DNA of 64,000 nt from UBA12481 sp942493265. Lineage in GTDB: Bacteria; Bacteroidota; Bacteroidia; Bacteroidales; UBA12481. The DNA lies in assembly GCA_942493265.1 (NCBI GenBank), contig OW818688.1, positions 1,116,001 to 1,180,000 on the forward strand, in the 5' to 3' direction. The notes beneath the pieces are model-generated. The model had not been told where the DNA came from. It did not search any database and saw only the letters and a program-made list of their open reading frames with translations. This document shows positions 1-7,271 of this stretch, one piece after another. The position numbers and the translations under genes were made by a program. Within the stretch, counting starts at the first letter, position 1, and each line of letters opens with the position of its first letter.

Positions 1-1
1 A

Positions 2-1156
2 CAACCTGATGTTGATCTGGTTGCGGTTTGCGATATCGATAAAAATATCCGTCAGGAACGGGTTAATGATATCCAGAAATATGCGTATGACAAAAAGATA
101 ACCGTTCCCAAGCTCGACCAGTATGAAGATTTCAGAAAAGTACTGGAGCGGAAGGATATTGATGCGGTTATCATTGCCACACCCGACCATTGGCATGCCC
201 TGATAACCATCATGGCCTGTCAGGCCGGCAAGGATGTTTATGTCGAAAAACCGGCCGCAAATTCCATTTTCGAGGCAGATCAGATGGTGAATGCCGCAGC
301 CCGTTACAATAGGGTTGTGCAGGTGGGTCAATGGCAGCGCAGCGGTTTGCACTGGCAGGAAATGGTTGATTTTATCCAATCTGAGAAACTGGGTCCGATC
401 AGCCATGTGGATGTATGGCGGCATGGGGGAAATTCCGTTCCGAAAGTGCCCGATGCCCCGGTTCCGGCCGGTGTTAATTATGATATGTGGCTTGGACCGG
501 CTCCTTTAAGGCCATTCAATCCCAACCGGTTTCATTACAATTTCAGATGGTACTGGGATTATGCCGGAGGAAAAATGACCGACTGGGGCGTTCACCTGCT
601 GGATATGGCCATGTGGGCGCTTAAGCTGGATCAGCCCGACAGCATTACGGCAACCGGGGGAAACCTCGTTTATCCTGATGATGCCATGGAAACTCCTGAT
701 ACGTTGACGGTTGAATACCAATTTGACCAGACGGTTGTGGTGTGGCAAAACAATTTCGGCCTGAAAACCAATGAATTTGGCTTCGATCACGGCCTGGCCT
801 TTCACGGTGAAAATGGTGTTTTACGCGCCAACCGAAGTTTTTGGGAGGTAGTTCCGGCACAAATCGACGGAATCCCGGTTACAGAGCCTGTTCCCCGAAA
901 TATGAATGCAGGTAACGACCTTGCCCTCCACGTACGGAATTTTCTGGATTCCATCAAAACCCGGAATTTTGAAACCGCCGCCAGCATTGTAATCGGGCGC
1001 GATGTGGCACGAGTGGCCCATCTGGGAAATATCGCCTACCGGTCAGGCATAAAACTGAATTGGAACGCTGAAACCGGTACTTTTAATGAAAAAGATGCCA
1101 ATAAATTTTTAGAACCCCAGTTCCGAAAACCCTGGGAAATCAATAAAATACTATGA
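2..1156 (+). CDS. Gfo/Idh/MocA family oxidoreductase (5' end outside window)
   Basis: NAD(P)-dependent sugar or cyclitol dehydrogenase family. The frame is open from base 2, so the N-terminal glycine-rich Rossmann loop lies upstream of the window and 384 residues are visible. The visible part begins near beta-2 of the Rossmann fold (VAVCDID), continues through IIATPDHWH and then the family signature GKDVYVEKP near nt 226-252, whose EKP lysine binds cofactor and substrate. The C-terminal alpha/beta domain contains the DWGVHLLDMA segment typical of the family. It overlaps the following DUF1080 gene by 4 nt (ATGA), which argues for translational coupling. In Bacteroidota this pairing is associated with oxidation of a sugar hydroxyl, often at C3, before glycosidic cleavage. 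Exact substrate unknown. Confidence 0.9.
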   Translation, partial: QPDVDLVAVCDIDKNIRQERVNDIQKYAYDKKITVPKLDQYEDFRKVLERKDIDAVIIATPDHWHALITIMACQAGKDVYVEKPAANSIFEADQMVNAAARYNRVVQVGQWQRSGLHWQEMVDFIQSEKLGPISHVDVWRHGGNSVPKVPDAPVPAGVNYDMWLGPAPLRPFNPNRFHYNFRWYWDYAGGKMTDWGVHLLDMAMWALKLDQPDSITATGGNLVYPDDAMETPDTLTVEYQFDQTVVVWQNNFGLKTNEFGFDHGLAFHGENGVLRANRSFWEVVPAQIDGIPVTEPVPRNMNAGNDLALHVRNFLDSIKTRNFETAASIVIGRDVARVAHLGNIAYRSGIKLNWNAETGTFNEKDANKFLEPQFRKPWEINKIL

Positions 1157-1875
1157 ATAAACTAATTCTGCTCATTACAGCAGCATGTCTTTATGGTTCA
1201 TCCGCATTTGCACAAGATCCGAAAGTCACGGAAGACTGGACCCGCAAACCGGCAGTAATCAATGCCGGATGTACCCATAAGCCTCCTTCAGATGCCATTA
1301 TCCTGTTTAGAAAAGCCAAAGACCTGTCCAACTGGACCGGCCGGAGCGGACCGGCACAGTGGAAAACTACCTGCCGGACCATCAAGGGAAACGGCACCGG
1401 GGATATTGTCACAAAAGAAAAGTTTGGTGATTGTCAGATACATGTTGAATTCCGGACCCCGAAAAATGCGGAAGGCGACGGACAGGGCCGCGGAAACAGC
1501 GGGGTTTACATTCAAACCCTTTATGAGGTTCAGGTACTCGATTCCTGGGAAAATGAAACTTATTACAACGGACAGGCTGCCGCCATCTATAAACAAGCGG
1601 CTCCGCTGGTAAATGCATCCCGCAAGCCAGGAAAATGGCAGGTTTATGATATCGTTTTTCATGCCCCGAAATTCGCAGCGGATGGCAGTGTTACCAAACC
1701 GGCTTCGCTTACGGTTTTTCATAATGGAGTTCTGGTTCAGGATCATTTTGAACTCATCGGATCCACTACCTATGCAGGATACCCAAAATATGAAAAACAT
1801 GGCGATATGCCGCTTTTGCTGCAGGATCATGGAAATCCCGTACAGTACAGAAATGTTTGGCTGAGAAAATTATAA
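1153..1875 (+). CDS. DUF1080 (3-keto-disaccharide hydrolase family) secreted protein
   Basis: 240 residues. An N-terminal signal peptide (hydrophobic LILLITAACLYGSSAFA followed by Q) directs export. The rest is a single concanavalin-like beta-sandwich of the DUF1080 family (PF06439), recognised by the GDIVTKEKFGDCQIHVEF strand, the GNSGVYIQ segment, the YEVQVLDSW motif and the C-terminal LLLQDHGNPVQYRNVWLRKL ending characteristic of the family. Family members act on 3-keto-glycosides or related sugars. Its 4-nt overlap with the upstream Gfo/Idh oxidoreductase and the TIM-barrel gene 7 nt downstream support one catabolic operon. The specific linkage attacked cannot be read from the sequence. 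Confidence 0.88.
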   Translation: MNKLILLITAACLYGSSAFAQDPKVTEDWTRKPAVINAGCTHKPPSDAIILFRKAKDLSNWTGRSGPAQWKTTCRTIKGNGTGDIVTKEKFGDCQIHVEFRTPKNAEGDGQGRGNSGVYIQTLYEVQVLDSWENETYYNGQAAAIYKQAAPLVNASRKPGKWQVYDIVFHAPKFAADGSVTKPASLTVFHNGVLVQDHFELIGSTTYAGYPKYEKHGDMPLLLQDHGNPVQYRNVWLRKL

Positions 1876-1882
1876 TCTGAAT

Positions 1883-2773
1883 ATGAAGAGGCGCGATTTC
1901 TTTTTAACATCAGGATTGGCAGTCGCCGGAATGGCGGTCGCCCCGAAATTGCTGTCGTCATGCAGCAGTGAAGCCCGCTTTAAAATATCACTGGCCGAGT
2001 GGTCGCTGCACCGGGCCCTGAACGGGAAAATGCTCGATAACCTGGAGTTTCCGGTTAAAGCCAAGCGGGATTTCGGGATCACTGCTGTGGAATATGTAAG
2101 CATATTTTTTGCCGATTACGTAACCGATCAGAAATACCTGACCGAGCTGAAACGCATATCGGATTATCATGGTGTTACCAACGTGCTGATCATGGTTGAC
2201 GGCGAGGGAAATCTTGGAGAGAGTACGGAAGAAGGCAGGATGAAAACCGTTGAAAACCACATGAAGTGGGTAGATGCGGCACAATTTCTCGGCTGCCATT
2301 CCATCCGGGTAAACGCCGGTGGAACGGGAACGCCTGAAGAGCATGCGGCCAATGTGGTGCTCGGACTCCGGAAGCTCGGTGAATACGGTAAAACCAAGGA
2401 TATCGGCGTGATTGTTGAAAATCACGGAGGTCACTCATCCGACGGAAGCTGGCTGAGCAATGTGATTAAAACGGTGAATATGCCCAATGTTGGCACCCTG
2501 CCCGATTTTGGCAATTTCAGGATCAGCGACGACAAGCAGTATGACCGGTATAAGGGCATGGAAGAGCTGATGCCGTATGCCAAAGGCGTAAGCGCCAAAT
2601 CCTATGATTTTGATGCAGATGGCAATGAAACCACAATCGACTTTGCCCGGATGATTCAGATTGTCAAAAAATCGGGTTACCGGGGTTATATCGATATCGA
2701 ATATGAAGGTGACAAGTACTCGGAAGAGGAGGGGATCATGCTGACCAAGAAGTTGTTGGAGAAGTTGATCTGA
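1883..2773 (+). CDS. Sugar phosphate isomerase/epimerase-like TIM barrel, exported
   Basis: 296 residues, xylose-isomerase-like TIM barrel (AP endonuclease 2 superfamily). The N-terminus MKRRDFFLTSGLAVAGMAV carries a twin-arginine type signal, followed by LLSSC, a plausible lipobox, so the protein is probably exported folded and lipid-anchored. Likely metal ligands are the Glu in VIVENHGGH, the Asp in LPDFGNF and the Glu in YIDIEYEGD. It is the third gene of the cassette, 7 nt after the DUF1080 gene. In comparable clusters such barrels isomerise or eliminate keto-sugars. Reaction not determinable here. Confidence 0.85.
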   Translation: MKRRDFFLTSGLAVAGMAVAPKLLSSCSSEARFKISLAEWSLHRALNGKMLDNLEFPVKAKRDFGITAVEYVSIFFADYVTDQKYLTELKRISDYHGVTNVLIMVDGEGNLGESTEEGRMKTVENHMKWVDAAQFLGCHSIRVNAGGTGTPEEHAANVVLGLRKLGEYGKTKDIGVIVENHGGHSSDGSWLSNVIKTVNMPNVGTLPDFGNFRISDDKQYDRYKGMEELMPYAKGVSAKSYDFDADGNETTIDFARMIQIVKKSGYRGYIDIEYEGDKYSEEEGIMLTKKLLEKLI

Positions 2774-2887
2774 CCTCCCCCTGCCCCCTCCTTAGGAAGG
2801 AGGGGGGTATTTCAACTGCCAGGCTTACCAATAAGTGATCCAGAAGCTCGTTACCCCCTCCTTCCTAAGGAGGGGGCAGGGGGAGGT
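2773..2887. repeat. Inverted pair of GC-rich palindromic elements
   Basis: Two copies of a CCTCCCCCTGCCCCCTCCTT-type element face each other (about 2773-2809 and 2852-2887), each with an internal short palindrome around TCCTTAGGAAGGA or its reverse. The pair sits between two convergent genes (stops at 2773 and 2910) and could fold into a long stem, so it may serve as a bidirectional transcription end as well as being a dispersed repeat. Read directly from the sequence; function inferred. Confidence 0.75.
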
Positions 2888-2909
2888 CCCGCTTGCTGTC
2901 CTTGTCAGC

Positions 2910-3902
2910 CTACTTATCAAAAGCCGCGTCGAAAGCAATATCCGACGAAGGGAAATCAACTCTGTTAACATAGTCGCATGCCTCGGCGGCACCGTGTTCA
3001 CGGTCCATCCCGCTATCTTCCCATTCCACTGAAAGCGGACCGGCATATTTAATTCTGTTCAGCGCGCGGATAATCTCTTCAAATTCAATATTTCCGTGGC
3101 CAAGGCTCCTGAAGTCCCAATAGCGGCGGCGATCGCCGAAATCAAGATTTCCGCCGAACACGCCGGCTTCGGTAGCGAATGGCGACCAGCCCACATCCTT
3201 CATGTGAACATGGAAAATCCGGTCGGCAAACTTGTACAGGAAACCAACATAATCCACACCCTGATAGCCGAAGTGGCTGGGGTCATAATTAAATCCGAAA
3301 GCAGGATGATAATCGATAGCCTGCAGGGCCCTTTCGGCCGTTGCAATATCGAATGCGATTTCGGTGGGGTGAACTTCGAGTGCAAACTTGATCCCCAGTT
3401 TCTGATACTCATCCAGGATCGGTTTCCAGCGCCTGGCAAAATCAGCAAACCCGGCATCGATCATGGATGCAGGAACGGCCGGGAAAGAGTAGTTCAAATG
3501 CCATATCGAGCTTCCGGTAAACCCGCATACCACACCAACGCCAAGGCGTTTGGCCGCATGAGCGGTATCGATCATCTCCTGAGCGGCACGCCGGCGCACT
3601 CCTTCGGGCTCGCCATCGCCCCAAACGTGCGAGGGGAGAATGGATTTATGACGCTCATCAATACGGTCGCAAACCGCCTGGCCCACCAGATGGTTGGAAA
3701 TTGCCCAGGTTTTCAGGTCATATCGGTCTAAAATCGCCTTTCGCCCGTCACAATAGGCCTGATCGGCCTTATCTACTTCAAAATGATCGCCCCAGCAAGC
3801 CAGCTCGAGTCCGTCATATCCGAAACCCGTTGCCTTCTTACAGAGTGTTTCAAAGGGCAAATCGGCCCATTGTCCGGTGAATAGAGTTACTGGTCGTCCC
3901 AT
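2910..3902 (-). CDS. Sugar phosphate isomerase/epimerase (xylose-isomerase-like TIM barrel)
   Basis: 330 residues from the ATG at 3902. A 10-residue longer frame would need a TTG start and would overlap the promoter box, so the ATG is preferred. Starts MGRPVTLFTGQWADLPFE. TIM-barrel metal-site residues include the Glu in FALEVHPTE, the Asp in FNYDPSHFGYQG, the His in IFHVHMKDVGW and the Glu in LSVEWEDSGMDRE. This profile is common in Bacteroidota sugar clusters alongside Gfo/Idh proteins. It has no signal peptide, so it should be cytoplasmic, unlike the exported barrel at 1883. Divergent from the MFS gene and convergent with the 1-2.8 kb operon. Confidence 0.87.
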   Translation of the reverse strand: MGRPVTLFTGQWADLPFETLCKKATGFGYDGLELACWGDHFEVDKADQAYCDGRKAILDRYDLKTWAISNHLVGQAVCDRIDERHKSILPSHVWGDGEPEGVRRRAAQEMIDTAHAAKRLGVGVVCGFTGSSIWHLNYSFPAVPASMIDAGFADFARRWKPILDEYQKLGIKFALEVHPTEIAFDIATAERALQAIDYHPAFGFNYDPSHFGYQGVDYVGFLYKFADRIFHVHMKDVGWSPFATEAGVFGGNLDFGDRRRYWDFRSLGHGNIEFEEIIRALNRIKYAGPLSVEWEDSGMDREHGAAEACDYVNRVDFPSSDIAFDAAFDK

Positions 3903-3929
3903 GGAATCTGATTGTTTAGTTGTATTAAC

Positions 3930-3937
3930 CAAAAATA
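3930..3937 (-). promoter_or_regulatory. Candidate Bacteroidota -7 promoter box
   Basis: TATTTTTG on the minus strand matches the Bacteroidota sigma-70 -7 consensus TAnnTTTG and lies 27 nt upstream of the ATG at 3902. No well spaced -33 TTG is evident, so the call is moderate. Confidence 0.4.
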
Positions 3938-3985
3938 TCTATTTTTAAGTTCAAAATCTAAACCGTCAAATTAAACTACTCTAAA

Positions 3986-5155
3986 ATGACAGCAAAAGAA
4001 TACAACGCAAAACGGTTATTCTGGATGAGCTGCATGGCTCTTGTTACAACCGCTATGACCTTCGCTATCCGGGCACGGCTTGAACCGATGTGGGAAGCTG
4101 AATTCCAGCTGAGTGCAACAAACATGGCCATTGCCATCGGTACGGCATTCTGGGGTTTCACCCTGGCTCAGTTTATCGGGGGCCCGCTGGTGGATGTAAT
4201 CGGGATGAAAAGATTTGTCCGCATTGCCTTCTTTTTGCACCTGATCGGCATCGTTATTACGATTTTTGCACGTGATTTCTGGACACTATTCATTGGAACG
4301 CTGTTCATGGGCGTTGGAAACGGCAGTGTTGAGGCCGGCTGCAATCCATTGGTTGCTTCGATTTTCCCCAAGGATAAAACAAAAATGCTTAACCGTTTTC
4401 ATGTTTGGTTTCCCGGAGGGATTGTTATCGGAAGTTTGATTTCCTATACGATTATTGATTTGTTGAATCTGCCATGGCAGGTACTCGTTGCCACACTGGT
4501 TGTGCCCCTGGTTATTTACGGCGGGCTGATGTTCGGACAGAAATTTCCGAAAACCGAGCGCGTGGAGATGGGGGTTTCGTACGGCTCCATGTGGAAAGCC
4601 ATTTTAAGGCCATTGTTCCTGGTGATGCTCTTCTGCATGCTGCTGAGTGCAGCCACGGAATTAACCACCGGTCAGCGTATCAGTTCACTGCTCCAGGGAA
4701 CAGGTGTTGCCCCGATTCTGGTGCTCGCTTTCATCAATGGAATCATGGCCGTCGGCCGTGGTTTTGCCGGACCGATCGTTCATCGCATCAATACTACCGG
4801 GATGTTGTTCTTTTCGGCGCTGGTGAGCATGATCGGGCTGCTGCTGATGAGTTATGTTGATGGTGCCTTCCTTACGTTTGCCGCAGCTGCAGTATTTGCT
4901 ATCGGCGTATGTTTCTTCTGGCCCACAATGCTCGGATTTGTATCTGAAAATATACCGGAAAGCGGCGCTTTGGGGTTATCCATTTTTGGCGGCGCCGGGA
5001 TGCTGTCAACCTCGATATTCCTTCCTATTTCGGGAATGTTTACCGACAATCAGGCAACCGGACAGGAAATTCTCAGGTATACGGCAGTTTTGCCGGCTAT
5101 TCTGATCGTAGTTTTCGCCATTGTATTTACCACCATGAGAAAGAAAAAAGCTTAA
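3986..5155 (+). CDS. MFS transporter
   Basis: 389 residues with about 12 hydrophobic segments, the usual size of a major facilitator. The segment GGPLVDVIGMKRFVR matches the cytoplasmic loop 2-3 signature (G-x3-D-x2-G-x-K/R). It resembles the fucose/glucose-type sugar permeases of Bacteroidota, consistent with its position 4 nt ahead of a Gfo/Idh oxidoreductase and beside sugar isomerases. It probably brings a mono- or disaccharide, or an oxidised derivative, across the inner membrane. The substrate is inferred from neighbours only. Confidence 0.88.
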   Translation: MTAKEYNAKRLFWMSCMALVTTAMTFAIRARLEPMWEAEFQLSATNMAIAIGTAFWGFTLAQFIGGPLVDVIGMKRFVRIAFFLHLIGIVITIFARDFWTLFIGTLFMGVGNGSVEAGCNPLVASIFPKDKTKMLNRFHVWFPGGIVIGSLISYTIIDLLNLPWQVLVATLVVPLVIYGGLMFGQKFPKTERVEMGVSYGSMWKAILRPLFLVMLFCMLLSAATELTTGQRISSLLQGTGVAPILVLAFINGIMAVGRGFAGPIVHRINTTGMLFFSALVSMIGLLLMSYVDGAFLTFAAAAVFAIGVCFFWPTMLGFVSENIPESGALGLSIFGGAGMLSTSIFLPISGMFTDNQATGQEILRYTAVLPAILIVVFAIVFTTMRKKKA

Positions 5156-5159
5156 CAAT

Positions 5160-6290
5160 ATGAAAAGATTTCGCTGGGGAATGATCGGCGGCGGCAAAGG
5201 CGCCTTCATTGGCGGCGCACACCGCATAGCCGCCAAAATTGCCAACTCCTATGAACTGACGGGCGGGGTTTTCGATGTGGATTTTGAACGCGCCAAAGTA
5301 TTTGCCAATGAAGAAGATATCGATCTCCGGAGGGTATATCCCGATATCGACTCCTTCCTCCAGGGTGAAGGCGGAATGCCGGTTTCGGAGCGCATACAGG
5401 TGGTGTCCATCGTAACGCCAAACTTCCTGCATTTCGAACATGCAAAAAAACTGCTTAGCAGGGGATTTCACGTGATCTGTGAAAAGCCGGTCACGCTAAC
5501 TTCCGCCGAAGCCATTGAACTCAGGGAAATTGCAGAAAAAAATCAGCTAGTATTTTGTCTCACCCATACCTATACCGGTTATCCGATGGTACGGGAAATG
5601 AAGCGCAGAATCGAAGCCGGAGCGATCGGAACCATCCAGCGTGTTGATGCCCAGTATCTTCAGGGCTGGATCAATCCCATTATCCATGGCGGTAATGCCA
5701 AACTTGCCGTATGGCGCCTTGATCCCAAAGTTGCCGGAATCAGCTCCTGCATGGGCGACATCGGTGTCCATGCCTTTAACATGATTGAATATGCCACTGG
5801 ACTGAAAATCAAAAAGGTACTGGCAGTTTTAAGCAACCTGGTACCTGAAAATCCATTGGACCTTGATGGCAATGTGTTGCTTAAATTCGATGAGAATCTC
5901 ACCGGAGTGATCCGTTCATCACAGATTGCCACAGGTGAAGAGAATAACCTTCAGATAAGCGTTTACGGAACTTCCGGTGCATTCCACTGGGAGCAGGAAA
6001 ATCCGAATATCCTGAAAATGATGCATGAAGGAGCCCCAGTTGAAATCATCAAACCGGGGTATGATTACCTGAGCGATTTTGCCCGCGAAAGCCATATGAT
6101 GCCTCCGGGCCATCCGGAAGGGATTTATGAAGCTTTCGGCAACCTGTATAAAGGTGCAGCCAAAGCCATCCGCGGCGAAGCAACCGTGGAAGGCCAGTTC
6201 CCCGGAATTAATGAAGGGATCCGTGGCATGCAGTTTATCGAGGCCGTGGTGAAATCCAACTCGGATGGAAATTGCTGGATTGCAATTTAA
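5160..6290 (+). CDS. Gfo/Idh/MocA family oxidoreductase
   Basis: 376 residues. The N-terminal Rossmann domain begins FRWGMIGGGKGAFIGGAHR, an extended glycine loop seen in a distinct subfamily of these dehydrogenases, and the EKP motif follows in GFHVICEKPVTLT. The C-terminal catalytic domain includes MGDIGVHAFNMIEY, with the conserved Asp and His near the active site. It starts 4 nt after the MFS stop, so the two are an operon. Likely an NAD(P)-dependent sugar dehydrogenase working on what the transporter imports. No signal peptide, hence cytoplasmic. Confidence 0.9.
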   Translation: MKRFRWGMIGGGKGAFIGGAHRIAAKIANSYELTGGVFDVDFERAKVFANEEDIDLRRVYPDIDSFLQGEGGMPVSERIQVVSIVTPNFLHFEHAKKLLSRGFHVICEKPVTLTSAEAIELREIAEKNQLVFCLTHTYTGYPMVREMKRRIEAGAIGTIQRVDAQYLQGWINPIIHGGNAKLAVWRLDPKVAGISSCMGDIGVHAFNMIEYATGLKIKKVLAVLSNLVPENPLDLDGNVLLKFDENLTGVIRSSQIATGEENNLQISVYGTSGAFHWEQENPNILKMMHEGAPVEIIKPGYDYLSDFARESHMMPPGHPEGIYEAFGNLYKGAAKAIRGEATVEGQFPGINEGIRGMQFIEAVVKSNSDGNCWIAI

Positions 6291-6302
6291 TGCGGATTTT
6301 CG

Positions 6303-6328
6303 GTAGAGACGCATATATGCGTCTCTAC
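6303..6328. repeat. 26-bp perfect palindrome (GTAGAGACGC family)
   Basis: GTAGAGACGCATA followed by its exact reverse complement. It is a widespread bacterial intergenic palindrome type. It sits in the 54-nt gap between the oxidoreductase and the glycosyltransferase and could act as a weak terminator or mRNA end stabiliser, although no T-run follows. Confidence 0.8.
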
Positions 6329-6344
6329 GGAGAGAAAAAGGAAT

Positions 6345-7262
6345 ATGGAGTTATCTGTTGTCATACCGTTATATAATGAGGAACATCTGGTAGATGACCT
6401 GGTGGATCGCACCGTTGCCGTTCTGAAAGGCATCACCGGGGATTTCGAAATTATTTTTGTGGATGACGGCAGCAAGGATAGCACGGTGGCGCGTCTCACC
6501 GACAGGAGGAAAGTTGAACCCCGCATAAAAATCCTGGAATTATCGAAAAATTTCGGTCACCAGGCGGCATTTACCGCCGGCCTCACCTTTGCCAAAGGCA
6601 GTTATATCGTAATGATGGACGGTGACCTGCAGGATCCGCCGGAGTTGATTCCGGTGATGCACCGGATGCTGGTTTCGGATGAATATGATGTAGTTTTCGG
6701 AAAGCGCACCAATAGGCCCAATCTTAAAGGGCGAAACCTGCTGGCCCATTCGTTCCACAAAACTTTCAAACGGTTTTCAGGATTTCCCGATATCGAAAAC
6801 GTGGGCAATTTCTCAGCTATGAACCGCGATGCGCTCACGGCACTGCTGCAGTTTACCGAAGCCATCCGCTATCTGCCCGGTCTGCGGCACTTCATCGGTT
6901 TCAGGCAGGGATTTGTCGAATACCGGCGTGAGGAACGGTATCAGGGGAAATCAAAAATGAACTATTTCGACCTGATCTCGCTCAGTTCCGATGCCATCTT
7001 CTCGTTTTCAAAGCTTCCCATCCGGATCTGCCTGTATATGGGGATCATCGGGATTGTGGTGTTTTTTCTGGCCGGATTGTACACCCTGGTAGCCAAAGTC
7101 GCAGGATTCGCCATAATCGGCTGGTCGTCAACACTCCTGAGCATTTACTTCCTGGGTTCGATCCAACTAACCTTTCTGGGCGTGATCGGGGAATATATCT
7201 ATCGGATTTATAAGGAGAGCCAGCATCGACCGCTCTATTTTGTGAGAAGGTTCCACGAATAA
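6345..7262 (+). CDS. GT2 family glycosyltransferase, polyprenyl-phosphate type
   Basis: 305 residues. N-terminal GT-A domain begins ELSVVIPLYNEE, with the nucleotide-binding FVDDGSKDST and the metal-binding MDGDLQDPPEL. QGKSKMNYFDL is the loop typical of DPM1/GtrB/ArnC-like enzymes. Two hydrophobic segments near residues 225-290 anchor the C-terminus. The family transfers a sugar from a nucleotide donor to undecaprenyl phosphate. The next gene, 10 nt downstream, is a GT39-like enzyme that would use such a lipid-linked sugar, so the pair probably decorates a lipid or protein in the periplasm. Confidence 0.88.
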   Translation: MELSVVIPLYNEEHLVDDLVDRTVAVLKGITGDFEIIFVDDGSKDSTVARLTDRRKVEPRIKILELSKNFGHQAAFTAGLTFAKGSYIVMMDGDLQDPPELIPVMHRMLVSDEYDVVFGKRTNRPNLKGRNLLAHSFHKTFKRFSGFPDIENVGNFSAMNRDALTALLQFTEAIRYLPGLRHFIGFRQGFVEYRREERYQGKSKMNYFDLISLSSDAIFSFSKLPIRICLYMGIIGIVVFFLAGLYTLVAKVAGFAIIGWSSTLLSIYFLGSIQLTFLGVIGEYIYRIYKESQHRPLYFVRRFHE

Positions 7263-7271
7263 TCCGGTATC

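Noticed and set aside
3096..3731. 211-codon plus-strand frame
   Set aside because: Antisense shadow of the TIM-barrel isomerase, whose metal-site motifs are on the minus strand.
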